From Anisakis pegreffii (Eukaryota > Nematoda > Chromadorea > Rhabditida > Anisakidae): a DNA stretch of 64,000 bases. Below, piece by piece: positions 39,228 to 52,680 of this stretch. The notes beneath the pieces are model-generated. The model had not been told where the DNA came from. It saw only the letters and a list, made by a program, of their open reading frames with translations, and made no database searches. Made by a program: the position numbers and the translations under genes. Numbering within the stretch: the first letter of the stretch is position 1; each line of letters starts with the position of its first letter. Location: NCBI GenBank assembly GCA_035041965.1, contig JAPYMA010000772.1, positions 124,001 through 188,000 of the forward strand, in the 5' to 3' direction.

Positions 39228-41378
39228 ATTCGGCATTGATGCGCAAAGAGAAGAGTTATTTCAACGACACACAACTCAGCGATAGGTGCTATCGTGCTAT
39301 TCTATGAAAATGAGGTGATTACTGAACGACGGTCATGAAACTGTCTGTTACCGTCATTATTTCACATAAACGTAATAACTATGAGATATTAACAGAGGAA
39401 TATTAGCCGAAGCTGAGAATAGTCTTCCTTAAGGGCATCACCGGAAACAAACATAACAAGTGGGAAATGTTTTCTAGTCAGCAATAATCAGGAACATTGT
39501 TCGCATCAACTGAATCACAGATGATATAAATGATGGCTGAAGTTTGAAGGAAAGAAGATCTGTTCAATGTCCATAGCATAACACATTGCAGCAAGTAAAA
39601 AGTTCGGTGCTATGGTTCCACGGACTGTTGACACAAAAGCTTCGTTCGGCAACGTTTTGTTTCATTGAAACGAGCACAAAGTATAATAAAACAATCTTTT
39701 AATAGCAACAAAAACAATTCAATCGTCTCTATTAGCACAGTCAACAAGCCATTGTGTTTCTACTCGTTTCGAGGTGCTAAAACTCCTTTGGATGGGCGTG
39801 AAAAATTAATAGCCGAACAACGATCGGAGTGTATCTGCGCTAAATCATTGCGTATTTATTGCAATTTACAATTTGAAGTAATTAACAATGTTGATTGGAA
39901 TGCAAAATGTGATGAAGTGTGGTACTTTTGAAAGGAAACCTTTTGAAATGATACATTTTTATTTTCAAAGGATGACAACATCTCAGATACTGAAGTATTA
40001 TGCACTATTTTAGTCTTACAAGCAACTAGGTTGATCCCATTTCCAGAAAGCCACATGTCACTAAATAATGCTTCCGAAGGGTTCGAACTATAGCATTCGA
40101 AACGAAAAGTGTCGATTCATATTTGTCATTATCGTTCAGAAATGAATTCGCTTCGATAATTTTTCAACGAGCAAACGCCTCATATCTGAGACGATTATGA
40201 TTAAAAAAACATCAGATGGATCAGTCTAGAAGTGACCCCAGCTGCACAATTCTATCAGATTTCAAAGATGCGTAAAACAAAAGTGATTTCGTAAAGTGAA
40301 CATCAAAAAAAGAGAAAAGGATGAGAAAACGCAGCGGTTCTGTGCATGTTTTTAGTGAAAGTTGCGTTCTCGAAAGAGTACTTCAACAAGAAAGCTTTCA
40401 GTTGTTAGCATTTGCAATGAACATTCTTATACTTTTCGTTATATAACAAATGATGTGTCATAATGTCAATAAACCTTATTATTAGTTTTTAAAAAAATGA
40501 AAATATTCAACCAAGAGAGTGTTTATAAAAAACAAAATCAACAAAAACACACGAATAAAACCCACTATCTTTTAAAGAATGATCAAATGGAAGTGAAACA
40601 AAGATCTTTCGTCTCTTACACGTATGACCAAAAAACATTGATGAATACTAATGCTAAGTTAATCAAAAGCGTTACTCAGCCACGAAAACAACAACCATCA
40701 TACGATGAAACAGCATCATCCGCTGTGGAGATTAATATCACCCCTTCCACTCCCCATCCCCCCCCTCCCTCAAACAAATTACGTGTATAAACAAAAAGAT
40801 CAACTTCCGATTCATGTACATTTGCATTCATCTATCTAGAAAATAGGTCTATCGTGAATATAGATCTATCAAACAAAACTCGATTATGGCCCCATACATT
40901 CCATAATACGTTTGCATTATCGTCCGAATAGCTGTTTTTTTGCCTCACAAACGCACAAACCTAAAAAAGATCACTGATTGCTTTAGCAGAACCAACCGCT
41001 TTTGTAAGTCTGCCGCCATCTTAGAAGTTACATTCAATCAACAGTTTTACATCTGTTTCCATTGCAAATGGCATCATTCAATGGACGTTTTGTTGATTTA
41101 GTGAGGATCAAATGGGAGATTCGTAATTGACGGGCATTGCGCTGCGATGTTGATGAGGGCAATAAGAGAAAGTTTACAGTTTGTTGGTTGGAAATATATT
41201 ATGGAATTCGATTGATCGGACATACATGGATATAATCTTGATTATTTTAATAGGCAAGACTGACGATTGTTGTTGATTGTGATTGTGGTTATGAAAATGA
41301 CCTTTTCTGCAGTGAAGAATATTGCGAGAAAACGCACTCGATTTGAGGTTATTGCGTGATGCTTTTTATGAAATGTTT

Positions 41379-41424
41379 CATCATCATCATCATCCTCATA
41401 ATAATAATAATAATAATAATAATA
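41379..41424. repeat. (TCA)n followed by (ATA)n microsatellite
   Basis: CATCATCATCATCATCC, then a long ATA run. Seen directly. Confidence 0.95.
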
Positions 41425-44400
41425 TCAACCATTATGAACGAACTCTTTTATTGTCAGCAGATCAAAATGTAATGTAAATGCGAAATTCAAAGAACGTACG
41501 TGATTAATTCAACCAATATAACAAAAATACGCAAACATACATTTCCTGTGAATGTACATGCTCATTCAGGCGCTAAAAAAAACACCCCTCAAAAGAGTTT
41601 CGTTTTTTCGTGAGTAAATTTGAACGATGAATTTTAAACGAATTCAGAAGTCAGTTCCGCTGACGTTCTCAGTCTTTCGTGAACTGAAAAATTTAGACGT
41701 TCAATGAATTGTTTTGAACAGTACTTATTCTGATACTCCAAGATGTTCGCTTCATTAATGCTTCAACTCTTTAGTTACATTAAGAAATGAAAACGATGCT
41801 GAATGACTGCTTTTCAGCCCCGGTGAGAAAGTACACTTCTAGCGCTCAGTTCCAATATTTCTTAAACCTGAAGTATCCAATATGAACAAAATTGAAGGAG
41901 CAACAACAAGAGAGAATGATGTGATTATAATAGATTCGAAGCTCGAAACACTTGACGAAGAAGATGCAAATATAACAGAAATGATTTCGAGTGTAATGCA
42001 AACATGCATACATAGCATATAAGCGCATGAATACGAATTCGCTAATTTCACAGTCAGACGACTGACTGTTTTCCGTCCATGTGACGTTTCATCGCATCGA
42101 ACTGGAATAAGGAACACTTTCATAAAACGAACTAATTTACACTGATTTTTTTCGAAAACTAAAAACACTATCAATAACAGTGATAACAATACCGAGCATT
42201 CCTCATCAAATATGCGTCATTTTATGGCTTCGAACAAACGAGCAAACATCAACTATGCGTTGAATGTCTATTTATGAATGTAGCAAGTTGATGTCACACT
42301 ATCAATGACACATAACCACTTAACCGGTAGTCAATGATAACATTCAATGCTATGGAAAGGAGAGCTGTACATATGACGGAAGACCGAAAAGCGTTGCTCT
42401 GTTTCGACCATTCATTTAGACATCGCACTAATTTGAGACAGCTTTAACTTTGTGGGTGATAAGCTCGTGTTAGTTGTTGAATAAACATAGATCACACATT
42501 CCGTTCAGATCAAGTAAATATCACTGAGAAATAGTCCATGCGATCAGCACGTAGTACACGTACAGAGCAATTGAATGAAATGTGTTTTCTGTCAGAAAGG
42601 CAGCCGCTTATAGCGACCGATTTGCATAGATGGCTAAGATAAACGGTTTTTATAGCTAATCGGAAATGCTTGAGTTTACACGATCAGATCAGTCTAACGC
42701 CTGATTCTGACAGCACAATAAGCGATTGCACGATTGTAATGATGTAGTAGAATGACCGGAGAGATGCATGCCAAACATGAGCATTTTGAATGGCTTGATT
42801 ACAGTAGTTGTTGAGTGGGAGCGAGAACAAAAGATTGCTGCTGATTACAGTATGCACGTGCATTTGAACATTCAGCAGAGGACATTCAACATTTCATTCG
42901 TCCACAGAAACAATAGGCTGGTGCCCAATATAATGCATGACACAGATAATGCTTACAGACTCGTTGGTTCTACCAGCTAAATGCTGTGAACGCTTTGAAA
43001 ATGAGTGCAGTTGAAGAAAGTGAATTCATCAAATGAGCATTATTTTTTGTGTTTTAATCAGATGACTAAAAAGAAAATTTAAAGTATGAATTGTGAGTGA
43101 GTAAGAGTGAGGAAAAAAACGAAAGAGAATTGACTACAACGAAATAGAACGTTTATGTGAAGAGAAAGGTGCAGGATTATGAATAGTGATTCGAAATGGA
43201 TCAAATAAAGTGATTTGGCTGTACGTATGCATCAACCAGGTTCGTTTCATCAAACAATATTCAAATAACAATACCAAAATAAAACGAATAATATAAGAAT
43301 GGAAATAAGAAAAGGGTGTTGCATACTATTCAGCAGCACCATTCACAATCACGTCCCAATCAAGAAACATTCCAAACGAGGGCGGAGCATCACACAGTAA
43401 CGCCCAGTTCTGAAACAGAGTTACTGAATGACGGTTTACATGTTCACTTATGGATGATGCATGATCGAGGAATAACTAATGCTTGATGATCGTAGTACTT
43501 ATGCCTAAAGAGTGAGTGCCGAATCGCAAATAGAAGCTTCTCGTGGAATGATATCCGAAACTGTTGACATTTCACTGTAAGTTGAATATCGGATAGAAGA
43601 GTCGAGAATGATTACTTGGATAGACGCTTGAATGAGTTTGACACATGACGAACCGTCGTTCCTTGATTGTTGCTAAGAAATGTGGTAAAGGTGCAGAGAT
43701 AATGAACAGTTGCTGGAAAGAAGTGAGCGAATAGCAGATGACAGTAGTGCGAGAATGTGCAAATGATTGGATAATGTATGCATATGAAGATGATTACGAA
43801 TAAAATCAAATAATAATGCTAAACATCAAGAGCATTGTCACATTCTCTATGAAATGCATGTGTTTATCGGTGAATAACAATTGTTATGTGTTCAACATAA
43901 TTTGCATTTAATTTACGCCTAACTCCACACTGATGCTCACACAACTTGCCTTCAACAACTATCCAGATCTTCAATGACGGTCACCGTTATAGTTTGGTGC
44001 TAATCAAATAATTGGAACTCAAGGGAGCTACGGGCGAAGGAGTGGTAGCCGGTCCAATCATTTACATTACAATATGAGGTTGAAAATTTGCAATACAGTA
44101 CCTACTACCATTTACAATTTGCTCGAGTGAGAAAGATATTTTCAATAGAACTAACGAATTATTGATCGTTCAGTGAGTTTCGGAAATTGACAACTTTTCA
44201 TTCCAGATGGATCGGTCGATTGCAAAATGTGATTAACGAAATCCTTCGAGTTGTTTTTAGACTGAAGCTATTGAAGTTTGGATGAGAAATTTTTGGAAAT
44301 CGATTTGTGAATAAAATGTAAAGAGGGATTGTTGCTGAAGCGGACTAATCATCGAAATATGATTTAATAAAGGCAAAGAAAGATGAGATACTTGAAGGGT

Positions 44401-45788
44401 TGAGAATGAAATGAACGAACTTACTTCATCATAATATATAACACTTTAATAAGAATTTAATACGATGTTAGTTTTACATGGTTACTTCATATTATTCTTG
44501 AACATGAATGGCAGCTTTCATTCATCTCAGCTATATTTTGTCTTTAGCAATCAGACTTTTTCTCAAGTGGTCTTTTTCGAAAGTAAAGTGCGTGAAAGTT
44601 TTTGGCGTGATTGTGAGCCTTATTTTGACATCGTTGGATGGATCAAATGAAAACAATTCGAACACATTCGCTTCCTTATAACAGTTACGAGGTTGAAAGT
44701 TCATTTCAATACGCCTACTGAGTGGGAGCACAGTCTTACGCTGACGTAACATTCTCATTTGACCATACTCGCACATTGTAAATTAACGAGATTAGATGAC
44801 GGACCTCCTCGGTGTCGAATAATCACGCTCAGAACTTTATCAGTGATAGATGCTAAAATGAATCTCTGCTTATTTTAAATTCATATTCCTTTAAATTTTG
44901 CTGGGATTAAGATCAAAAATGAATGAATCTGCTCATGTTAGGATAAATTTCTCGTGAATGCTTGATAAGTCAATAAATTCTTGATCAGCATTAACAACTG
45001 TTCAAATATATGCTTTAAGGAAGGTGTTTCATATCTAATATTATATGACACTATAACTTTTCGAATCTTTATTTATTTAAAAAGAGTATATCACAATTGG
45101 ATATTGATGCAGGAACTGAATAGGTTTGTTGAGATTAGGGACTATTATTCAGTATTCGATAGGACGAACACAATACCCTTTGAAATGATGATAATCGTTA
45201 ATCAATTAGTATGTCATAACAAATAAATGGTGTGCTCGATTGCTTAACATTCGATGTGCAATCAGTTACCATTGTGTGATTGTCTCCTTTTCGCGTTCAT
45301 TATCGTATATCTATGAACATCACTGACAACAAATGAACACAGGTTTGTTATATCTTTATTATTCAAAGAACATAAAATAGTTTTGGAGAACAGCAGTAGC
45401 GAATAACAGCTACGGTAACTCAATCGAGGAAACTATTCTGCGGAACAACACGATACAATATATAACAGGTATACGAATTGTCTAAAGCGATGACTACTGA
45501 TCGTGATTCATCAACGCATTATACATAGTTATATAAGCGTATTGATATGATTTATTGTTGAGTATAATAGGAAGTGAATAGCGATAATATGCCGTTATGG
45601 GTTAATAGAGTGGCGTAATCCGAAACAACAGTCATTCTTTTAATGGGATTAAACAGATTAATTCTTCTTCTTATCAAATATTTATGAACGTTCTGAGATT
45701 AATGAGTAACGCACTTTTGATAACACCAACAATACGATCTTAATAATGGTTATGATAGATGATATGCTGAGAACAGAAGGCCTTTATG

Positions 45789-45896
45789 AATGAGCGGGAG
45801 GGATGCTATGACCACCCGTTGGGGTTCCTTGCCAGTGTTGTTTGGCTACCTGCTGAGTGTTCTGTCATATGGATTAACTGCGCTAAATTTTGATTA
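45789..45896 (+). CDS. Small ORF, 35 residues with one hydrophobic segment (doubtful)
   Basis: ATG at 45789, TAA ending 45896, in a locally GC-rich patch. The peptide has a charged start (MSGRDAMTTRWG) and a hydrophobic stretch (LPVLFGYLLSVLSYGL) that could span a membrane. No splice sites or neighbours support it, and by length alone it may be chance. Confidence 0.2.
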
Positions 45897-47887
45897 ATTT
45901 GGTAACGATTTAAGATGGAAGACGTCGTCAAATCAATTCAGTCCTTTATGCATCTAAATCAATTGAATTAGTAGGATCAATTTTTATTCAGTTATGATCA
46001 CATTGTAGCATAAGTCTTCATTTGTAATCAGAAGGAAAACTTTACAATTCGTTCAATTCAGAATGCCATTTTTGAGAGCATTTCAGCAATAGCAAACTTA
46101 TGCAGATCAAGTAGAATTCTGTTGATACTGCTTCACGATAAATATCAATGTTTCTGTCATTTATTCAGTTGTAATTGCAAATCTTTTCTCACAAAATAGT
46201 ATTAGTTCATGTAAACGAATGACTTTGGATGTGTTACTGATGAGCATTTTCCAGAATTCAGCAAAGTATCGTCCCAGTAAGCAACTCGTTAATTCCCAGT
46301 CGAATTGTTAACTGGACTGATTACAATGCAAACATTGATACGTACGAATCAAATTCTATTCTGAATATTAAAATTGATTCAAAATATTTGTGTGCATTAT
46401 GAATATAATAGGCAAGAATGAATTGCTGAATTGACGATTATGATACACACACTAACACATGACAAATTGGATAATCGCTGAAAATAAAGAGGATAATTCG
46501 CGAAACGAATTGAATCCTCTAAGGAATGTTGGTTTGAGTTAGAATATCGAATTTGACTCGAAGAAATGAATAGTTCTGATGAATGTCGTCTTTCTGTTAT
46601 GATGAAGTTATCATGATCAGAAAAGAATGACTAGCATTGTAGTTGCATGTTATGTATTGCATTATCGTATACCCAACCAACAAAAACCAATCGCATTTTG
46701 CGCATCGCGATGAAGTCTCGTTTAAATTTTTCAAAGATTTGCAATCGACTGCATCACAAAATTATCGTTCAATGAGAAAAATGTTGATGCGAAATGAATG
46801 GTAAAATTGAAATTAATATGAGCACATAAAAGTATATTTTATGACATTTGAACGCATTAAACAACATAATCGTAATCATCAAGCGCTCAATTCTAATTCA
46901 TTCCATGTCTGTGAAGACTCAAATTTCACTTCCTCATAGCTGAAAATTTATTTGAGCTCATTAGAAATTATTTTTCGTTGACTTGTCTGAGCATTCACTG
47001 CAGTAATGACTCACTCATTCGGTACTTTGTTGACAGTATAAAGCGAACTGCTCAACTACTGATTATATTCGTTGCGATTATTCACCTATGATCAGCATTC
47101 GATGCAATCTTAAATGCGTCTGGCATCTATCTCACCGACAGATCAATAAGATTATGAACTGACAACAATATATGGAGAAATAAGTGCTCGACAATGAACA
47201 ATTCACTTTCAATTGTTCCGTCAAAACGTGTAAACTGTTCTTTTGAAACGTTTTTGAAATTTATTTTTCCGTTCAGCGAGCATACACTTTCAGCAAAAAC
47301 GATTATTCGGAACGCTTTCAACGTACGTTTTTCTTCTCATGAAAATCTCAATTGAAGCTGAGAGTATTACAGCATTGTTGCTGTGAAAGTAGATAAATAG
47401 AATATACCGCTGACACGCAAATGTGGATTGTTTCTAAGTGACATTTCTAGACAATTTGTGAATGCTGCTAGGCTGCTTGTGCTAGCGATAAGCTGTGTTC
47501 GACTACTCCGTGAAGTGTGCACGCAATTTTTTCGTGCAATATACTCTGACTAAACATAAGGTCGTATCGCATCGTTTATGCGAACCTAAGAACTTGAACC
47601 AAACAAGAGGAAAATAATCTTCTAGCAATCTTTCCAATAAATATTCGATACCTTCGCTATATCTTCAACCAAAATATCAATCTCTGGAGCTCCATAAGGA
47701 GTTCGCTGACGAAGCAAAGTTTAGTTGAAATAACTTGATTCATGAGAATATCCCTTCACGAAAGACATTTTATGGAAATTGTAAAGTTGGATGCACTTGA
47801 GCTTCCTTGGACTACCATTACATTTTTTAAAGCATAAATAGAATGAGTGTTTCATAAATGACGATAAGCAGCTCTATATCGCCGGGG

Positions 47888-48039
47888 GTTACATTTGGAC
47901 CTATGATTAGGCTGAGGCTCATTCCAGTACTGAGTTATCTAGTAAACAAACAGAGAGTTCTATCATATCGCGATGAGGTATCTATTAAACCCACTGATGG
48001 CTCCTCGGTTTGGGCCTAAACCCAAATGTGATAGAACTC
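47888..48039. other. Interleaved inverted repeats, possible structured RNA or foldback
   Basis: ACATTTGG near 47891 can pair with CCAAATGT ending 48029, and GAGTTCTATCA (47955-47965) is the exact complement of TGATAGAACTC (48029-48039). The two pairings interleave, so they would form either a pseudoknot or two alternative folds. The patch is GC-richer than its surroundings and lacks a long open frame. Confidence 0.3.
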
Positions 48040-48477
48040 CCTCATTATATTGAATTCTGATTTTTGCCGCATCTGTTTTCTTTCCTGCCGGAAAATCGTA
48101 CTTTACATGTGAATGTATGAGCCTAATAATACTACATCCAAAAATAAGCCGAAAATGAACTCTAAGCGAAGATGGAAACTACACAGTGTAATTTCATAGT
48201 GGACACCTCAGTTGCTGGTATAACAAATAAGAAGTAGGGGATATTGCGTTATAATAATTATGATTCATTATTATTCTTGTTATTGGGAGCATAACGCTTA
48301 AAAGGTGTTGCTTATCAAATGAACTGCAACGAATACGTACATTGGAGAACAATACACGAGACTAAGCCGAGAAACGATTAGCAACCTATGAATAAAGCAC
48401 TAATTAATAGCAGCATTCTTAATTACATCGTAAATTACCTATCGCATCGACAATTTAACCAACAACAAAACAATATA

Positions 48478-48489
48478 CACACACACACC
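48478..48489. repeat. (AC)n microsatellite, short
   Basis: ACACACACACAC. Seen directly. Confidence 0.85.
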
Positions 48490-50050
48490 TTTGATGAACG
48501 TATGTGTGCATGCCACATGAACTATATGTGCGAACGCTAATGAGCACCCACCTGATCACCTGAAATCAACGAGCTGCCTCTCAGGGCTTCGAATACACCC
48601 CGTTTCTGCAAGTGGTCTATTACTCACTCCATTCGCTTTGTGGTGTTTGTTTAAAATGAATCTTTAGTGTTCACTCCTTTTCAGTAGCATATGAAAGCTA
48701 ATCGAGAAAAAACCACATGGATATTACAGTTCAGTTTTGGTAAAATGAACAACGACACATCATGAGTGCTTCCAGAGCGTAGTCGTGTGATTTTGTCAGT
48801 GCAATCAGCGGGGCATTCAAAGTTTCAATATGGGAGTTTTTGAGCAGCCAAACTTCCTCCAGTCTCCGCTTTGGATGAAAAACTGAACATCTTAAAATCC
48901 TTAGAGGCGACGTGAATGGATATCTCTATGTTTGAAGCATCTTCCTATTGCGTTTTCCTACCAGTTAAAACAATACGAGGCTCACTTGTCCGCATTTCAG
49001 GCTCATACCTCAATCCCTTCTGGATTCGTCGCAAAACGCAGCTAAAACAAACTGTTCGAATAGAACTACCCACACGTGAATTATTAGGTGTGAATTAGCA
49101 ATAAATGTCATCATGATATTTTGTTTGGATATTGTGGATGTGGTTGATGGTTATTGTGACGGTATAACACAAAAGAATAAAGCAATTTGCTTGAGAAAGG
49201 TTCATTGTTGTTTGTGATCAATTGAATTGAAAGGATTTTATAGAATAGATGCCATTTTCAACATTTCATCAAATGCACTTATTCACAGAAAGCAATTGTG
49301 ACTGAATTTTATTGTCATATGTCGTTTTTATAATATATACTGACTCGATCCCAAGTATACACACACACATAAATATGGTCGTTTATGCACAAAGATAAAC
49401 GAAATTAAATAATGCCACATTATTTTTTTTATCAGTTCACCAGCAAACAATCACATTCTAAAGTTGAGCTTTTCAAGTAATTCATTCATTGCACATTTTC
49501 AAGTCATCATTTCATGCTAATTGTAAGAATGAAACGCATTCAATACGTGAACAAAACGATATCAATTAAACCATAATGACTCGTGTACTGCATCAATAAA
49601 GTGGAATAAATAAATCCAGAAATGTTGTCATGCATTCACATTGCACTAACTGGTATTTCCACGAATGCTGAAAAATTTAATGAGAAAAAGTGGCCGTGCA
49701 AACAGAAGTGATGCATAGTTGACGATTCCGGTCTGCAGATAATGAGGATCATGGATTAATTCATCAAAGAAGAGTTAAATACCTGATAAGTTTAATTCAG
49801 TCCATTTAAGCATCAGATTTTCTCAAATTTTGATGACTTTGACTGTGGTCACCTCATTGTTTCGACAGTATTATTAATATTTATTAATGTTTGGTATATA
49901 TCAATATTCTTTATGAAGCGCACCAACAAACACTCTTCAGCACCGACGAATGTTCATTGCGTACACTCGATAGAATATCGAATTATATAATCGTTCAAGC
50001 TGAGCAAAAATTGTGGTCGAATTTGAAAATAATGCTTTCGATTCATTTAA

Positions 50051-50148
50051 TAATCCATTTAATTCATTCAATGAGAAACGAGATATCCATTCGTTTTATT
50101 GAAAACGAGTGGATGTCTCGTTTCTCATTGAATGAATTAAATGGATTA
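50051..50148 (+). ncRNA. 98-nt near-perfect hairpin (47-bp stem, 4-nt loop)
   Basis: Left arm 50051-50097, loop ATTG 50098-50101, right arm 50102-50148. The arms are complementary at all 47 positions if G-U pairs are allowed. The only two non-Watson-Crick positions are U-G on a plus-strand transcript but would be A-C mismatches on a minus transcript, so the plus strand is the better-folding strand. The stem is longer and more perfect than a normal pre-miRNA. It may be a hairpin siRNA source, a foldback element, or a recent inverted duplication. It lies within an open frame (49891-50205) that may be incidental. Confidence 0.5.
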
Positions 50149-51650
50149 AGAGGGAGTCTTTTGTTGCTAGCTTCAACGAAAGATCACTTTTCAATGGATG
50201 TTTGAATCAGTTTGAATTATTTAGCTGAAAACGTTCACTACATTTCTAAACATCACCACTGCTTCATGCCTCCATGACATTCGATATTCGACGATTTGTT
50301 ATTTCGAAACATGTGACATCAATATCATTTTTAATTTATTACTTCCTTTTCGTCTAAGAAATCCACTGGGTAAAACGCAATGCGCAGTTGGCAATGCATT
50401 CTGAAACGAAACAATGAACTGTCGGAAGACAATCATTGAAGTGTTAACCAACAATGAGTTGACTGTCAATTTTCGCTGCAGGTGTGAGAGTGATTAGCGC
50501 TTAAATAATAGAATGCATAAAATTGAATTAATGTGTGCATATTGAATGATCAACCAGCATTCTTGCATTCTGCAGTTGCGGAAATCCACCTATTATGTGT
50601 CTTTCTCAAGATTTCATTCAATCCTTGGGTCACTACCGACAAACCTTTCGGCGCATGCATATAAGGATGACGGTCCGTATGTTCTAAATTCTGCTTTACC
50701 GAGCTCCCACTGTTTGAGAAAATGATTTTTACTAGCTAATGTAATATCGAAAAATTTCGAAATGCAGTTGGAATTGATGAGTATTCAGGAAGTGTGGAAC
50801 GACGAAGCGATCTGCTCGAAAATACTGAATGAGAGTAGCATTTGAGTTGGAATCAAGTTGCGAACAATTGGTTTACCGTGAAATGTAAAGCAATTTCGCT
50901 AAAGGAAAATACGCAAAAGAACACTTCGGTAAAGCTTGCACTTTGTCAGTTGAATACTGCTTGAGAGAGTTCATTGAGAGTCATTCAGCTAAATAAATCT
51001 CTGTCCGAATGCTTAACGTATTTTAGCGTCAATAACAATCCTCGACGGGGTTTGTAGAAGCCAACAAAATGTGGTGGCATTTAACAGTGCTAATGAGTAA
51101 GTAATTGACAAGTGATACAACGCAACGCAGGTCGTGAATCTAGCGCATACGTTATTATTTTCAAATTGAAAGTGTTTCACGTCGGGCACGCTTTTCATAT
51201 TGTGATGTGAACTGGTGCCGTCTGGATTGTTGGGAAGACGAACGCTCCAAAAACCGACAGCGAAGTTTTTCGGACCGAGTGTGATTTGTTCCAACAAAAA
51301 TGACGTAGCAGATATCTTTACAGATTATCAGGAAGTAAGTCTTAACTTAAACCAATCTCAAAGAGCATTTTCGAAGTTCGTTTCATTGAAATAACATCAC
51401 ACAGAACATTACCATTAACGAAACGGTCTTCAACATTGGCTGTTCAAAGTTTCAAAATCACGGCATAATAAGCTACATCGAAGCATATTTTCCTCTTGGA
51501 TTGTCAGTTCGGTAGTTAACAGAGACTGATTTGAAGTTCCGATCGAATTTTATGACCAAACTTCAGCAACTATCCTACATGACTATAGAACTATTGGACT
51601 GTGATAAGCTTTAATTATACCTAGTAAAATTCTATGGATGATTAAAAGTT

Positions 51651-51678
51651 ATCTGTTGTTTCTGAGTCAACAACAGAT
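51651..51678. repeat. Perfect 10-bp inverted repeat
   Basis: ATCTGTTGTT, 8-nt spacer, AACAACAGAT. Seen directly; function unknown. Confidence 0.85.
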
Positions 51679-52680
51679 GAAGTAACAGTGACCAAATTTT
51701 GAATGCGGATAAGTCATGTTGATTGCAAATGGATTAGTAAGGATACGGTAAGGTAATATTCCAGTTTTATGTGGACACTCTCACAAGACTGCTTTCATTC
51801 GGAATCTCAGCAGAATCCATCCAACAATTCACCATTGTGTTCGTTTTGAAGTTTGTTCAGAAATGAAAATCGAAATTATTCAAGAAATTAACAAAGAAAA
51901 GCGCTGAATTTATGCGACATATCGCAGTAGCAATAGAAATTTTACGATTGCGACGCTTTCAAAAACACCTCTGTCAAACGTTTTAATAGCTTTGTGTTAA
52001 ATGCGATTTTATTTTTTCGAACAAATAATCGCGAAAATGTCGTTATTTCTTTTAAAATTAATAGCATTACAATTTTAATTCAACGCATTTCATTCAATAT
52101 AATCTCATAATACAACAATTTTGTGAATAAATATATATCATTTTAACACATCATCTCCACAAAGACTCGAGAAATTCTTATCTGATTCGTTTTCGAAATA
52201 AAATATTCTCATGTTTTATTGATACTGAACTTGGAGACATGTGATCATCAGTTGTATATCAAAGAGGAGTTCGATGCAATAAACTGAACTTCACAGCGCC
52301 GCAACTGTAAGCTGGGGCCAAAATGCAGCATTTAAATCGGAAGTCGATTACATTGCCGAATGCTTAAATAGGCTGTTGAAGGTTCTGTTGGTTCATGTAC
52401 AGTTGGTAGACTGATTATTCGGAGAGGTCATACTTTCCTGTGCACCTCTTTTTGTTACGATCATACATGAAGGGTACGACAACCGCCTCAGGTCGTAGAT
52501 GATGAATCGCAAGGTTTACGACGCAATTTTGCATTCTTAAGACGATTTGTTAATCGCCTATCCACTCGCTGCATTCTTTACTGGAATTGTCGCTGGAGGT
52601 AAGAGATTTGTACCTAAAAACACAAAAGGTTCATGAAATTAGAAAACAATAAAATTGCATCACAGCTAAGAAAATAATTC

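Larger units (their letters stand above)
39188..52680. other. Long gene-poor region between SOX and phosphatase genes
   Basis: Over 13 kb with no recognised coding exon. It should contain the SOX promoter and enhancers near its left end. Notable contents: an acceptor at 39217 upstream of the SOX start, microsatellites (41379-41424, 48478-48489), a small hydrophobic ORF (45789-45896), a possible structured segment (47888-48039), a large hairpin (50051-50148) and a 10-bp hairpin (51651-51678). Open frames at 39665-39931, 40497-40790 (+), 41839-42189 (-) and 49891-50205 (+) lack recognisable motifs. Confidence 0.45.

Noticed and set aside
42050..42069. 8-bp hairpin ACAGTCAG/CTGACTGT with trailing T run, terminator-like
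   Set aside because: The genome is eukaryotic, so intrinsic terminators are not expected, and the stem is short enough to be chance.
41839..42189. 116-codon minus ORF with a hydrophobic segment
   Set aside because: Composition is unremarkable, and another frame of the same strand is also open; no homology recognised.
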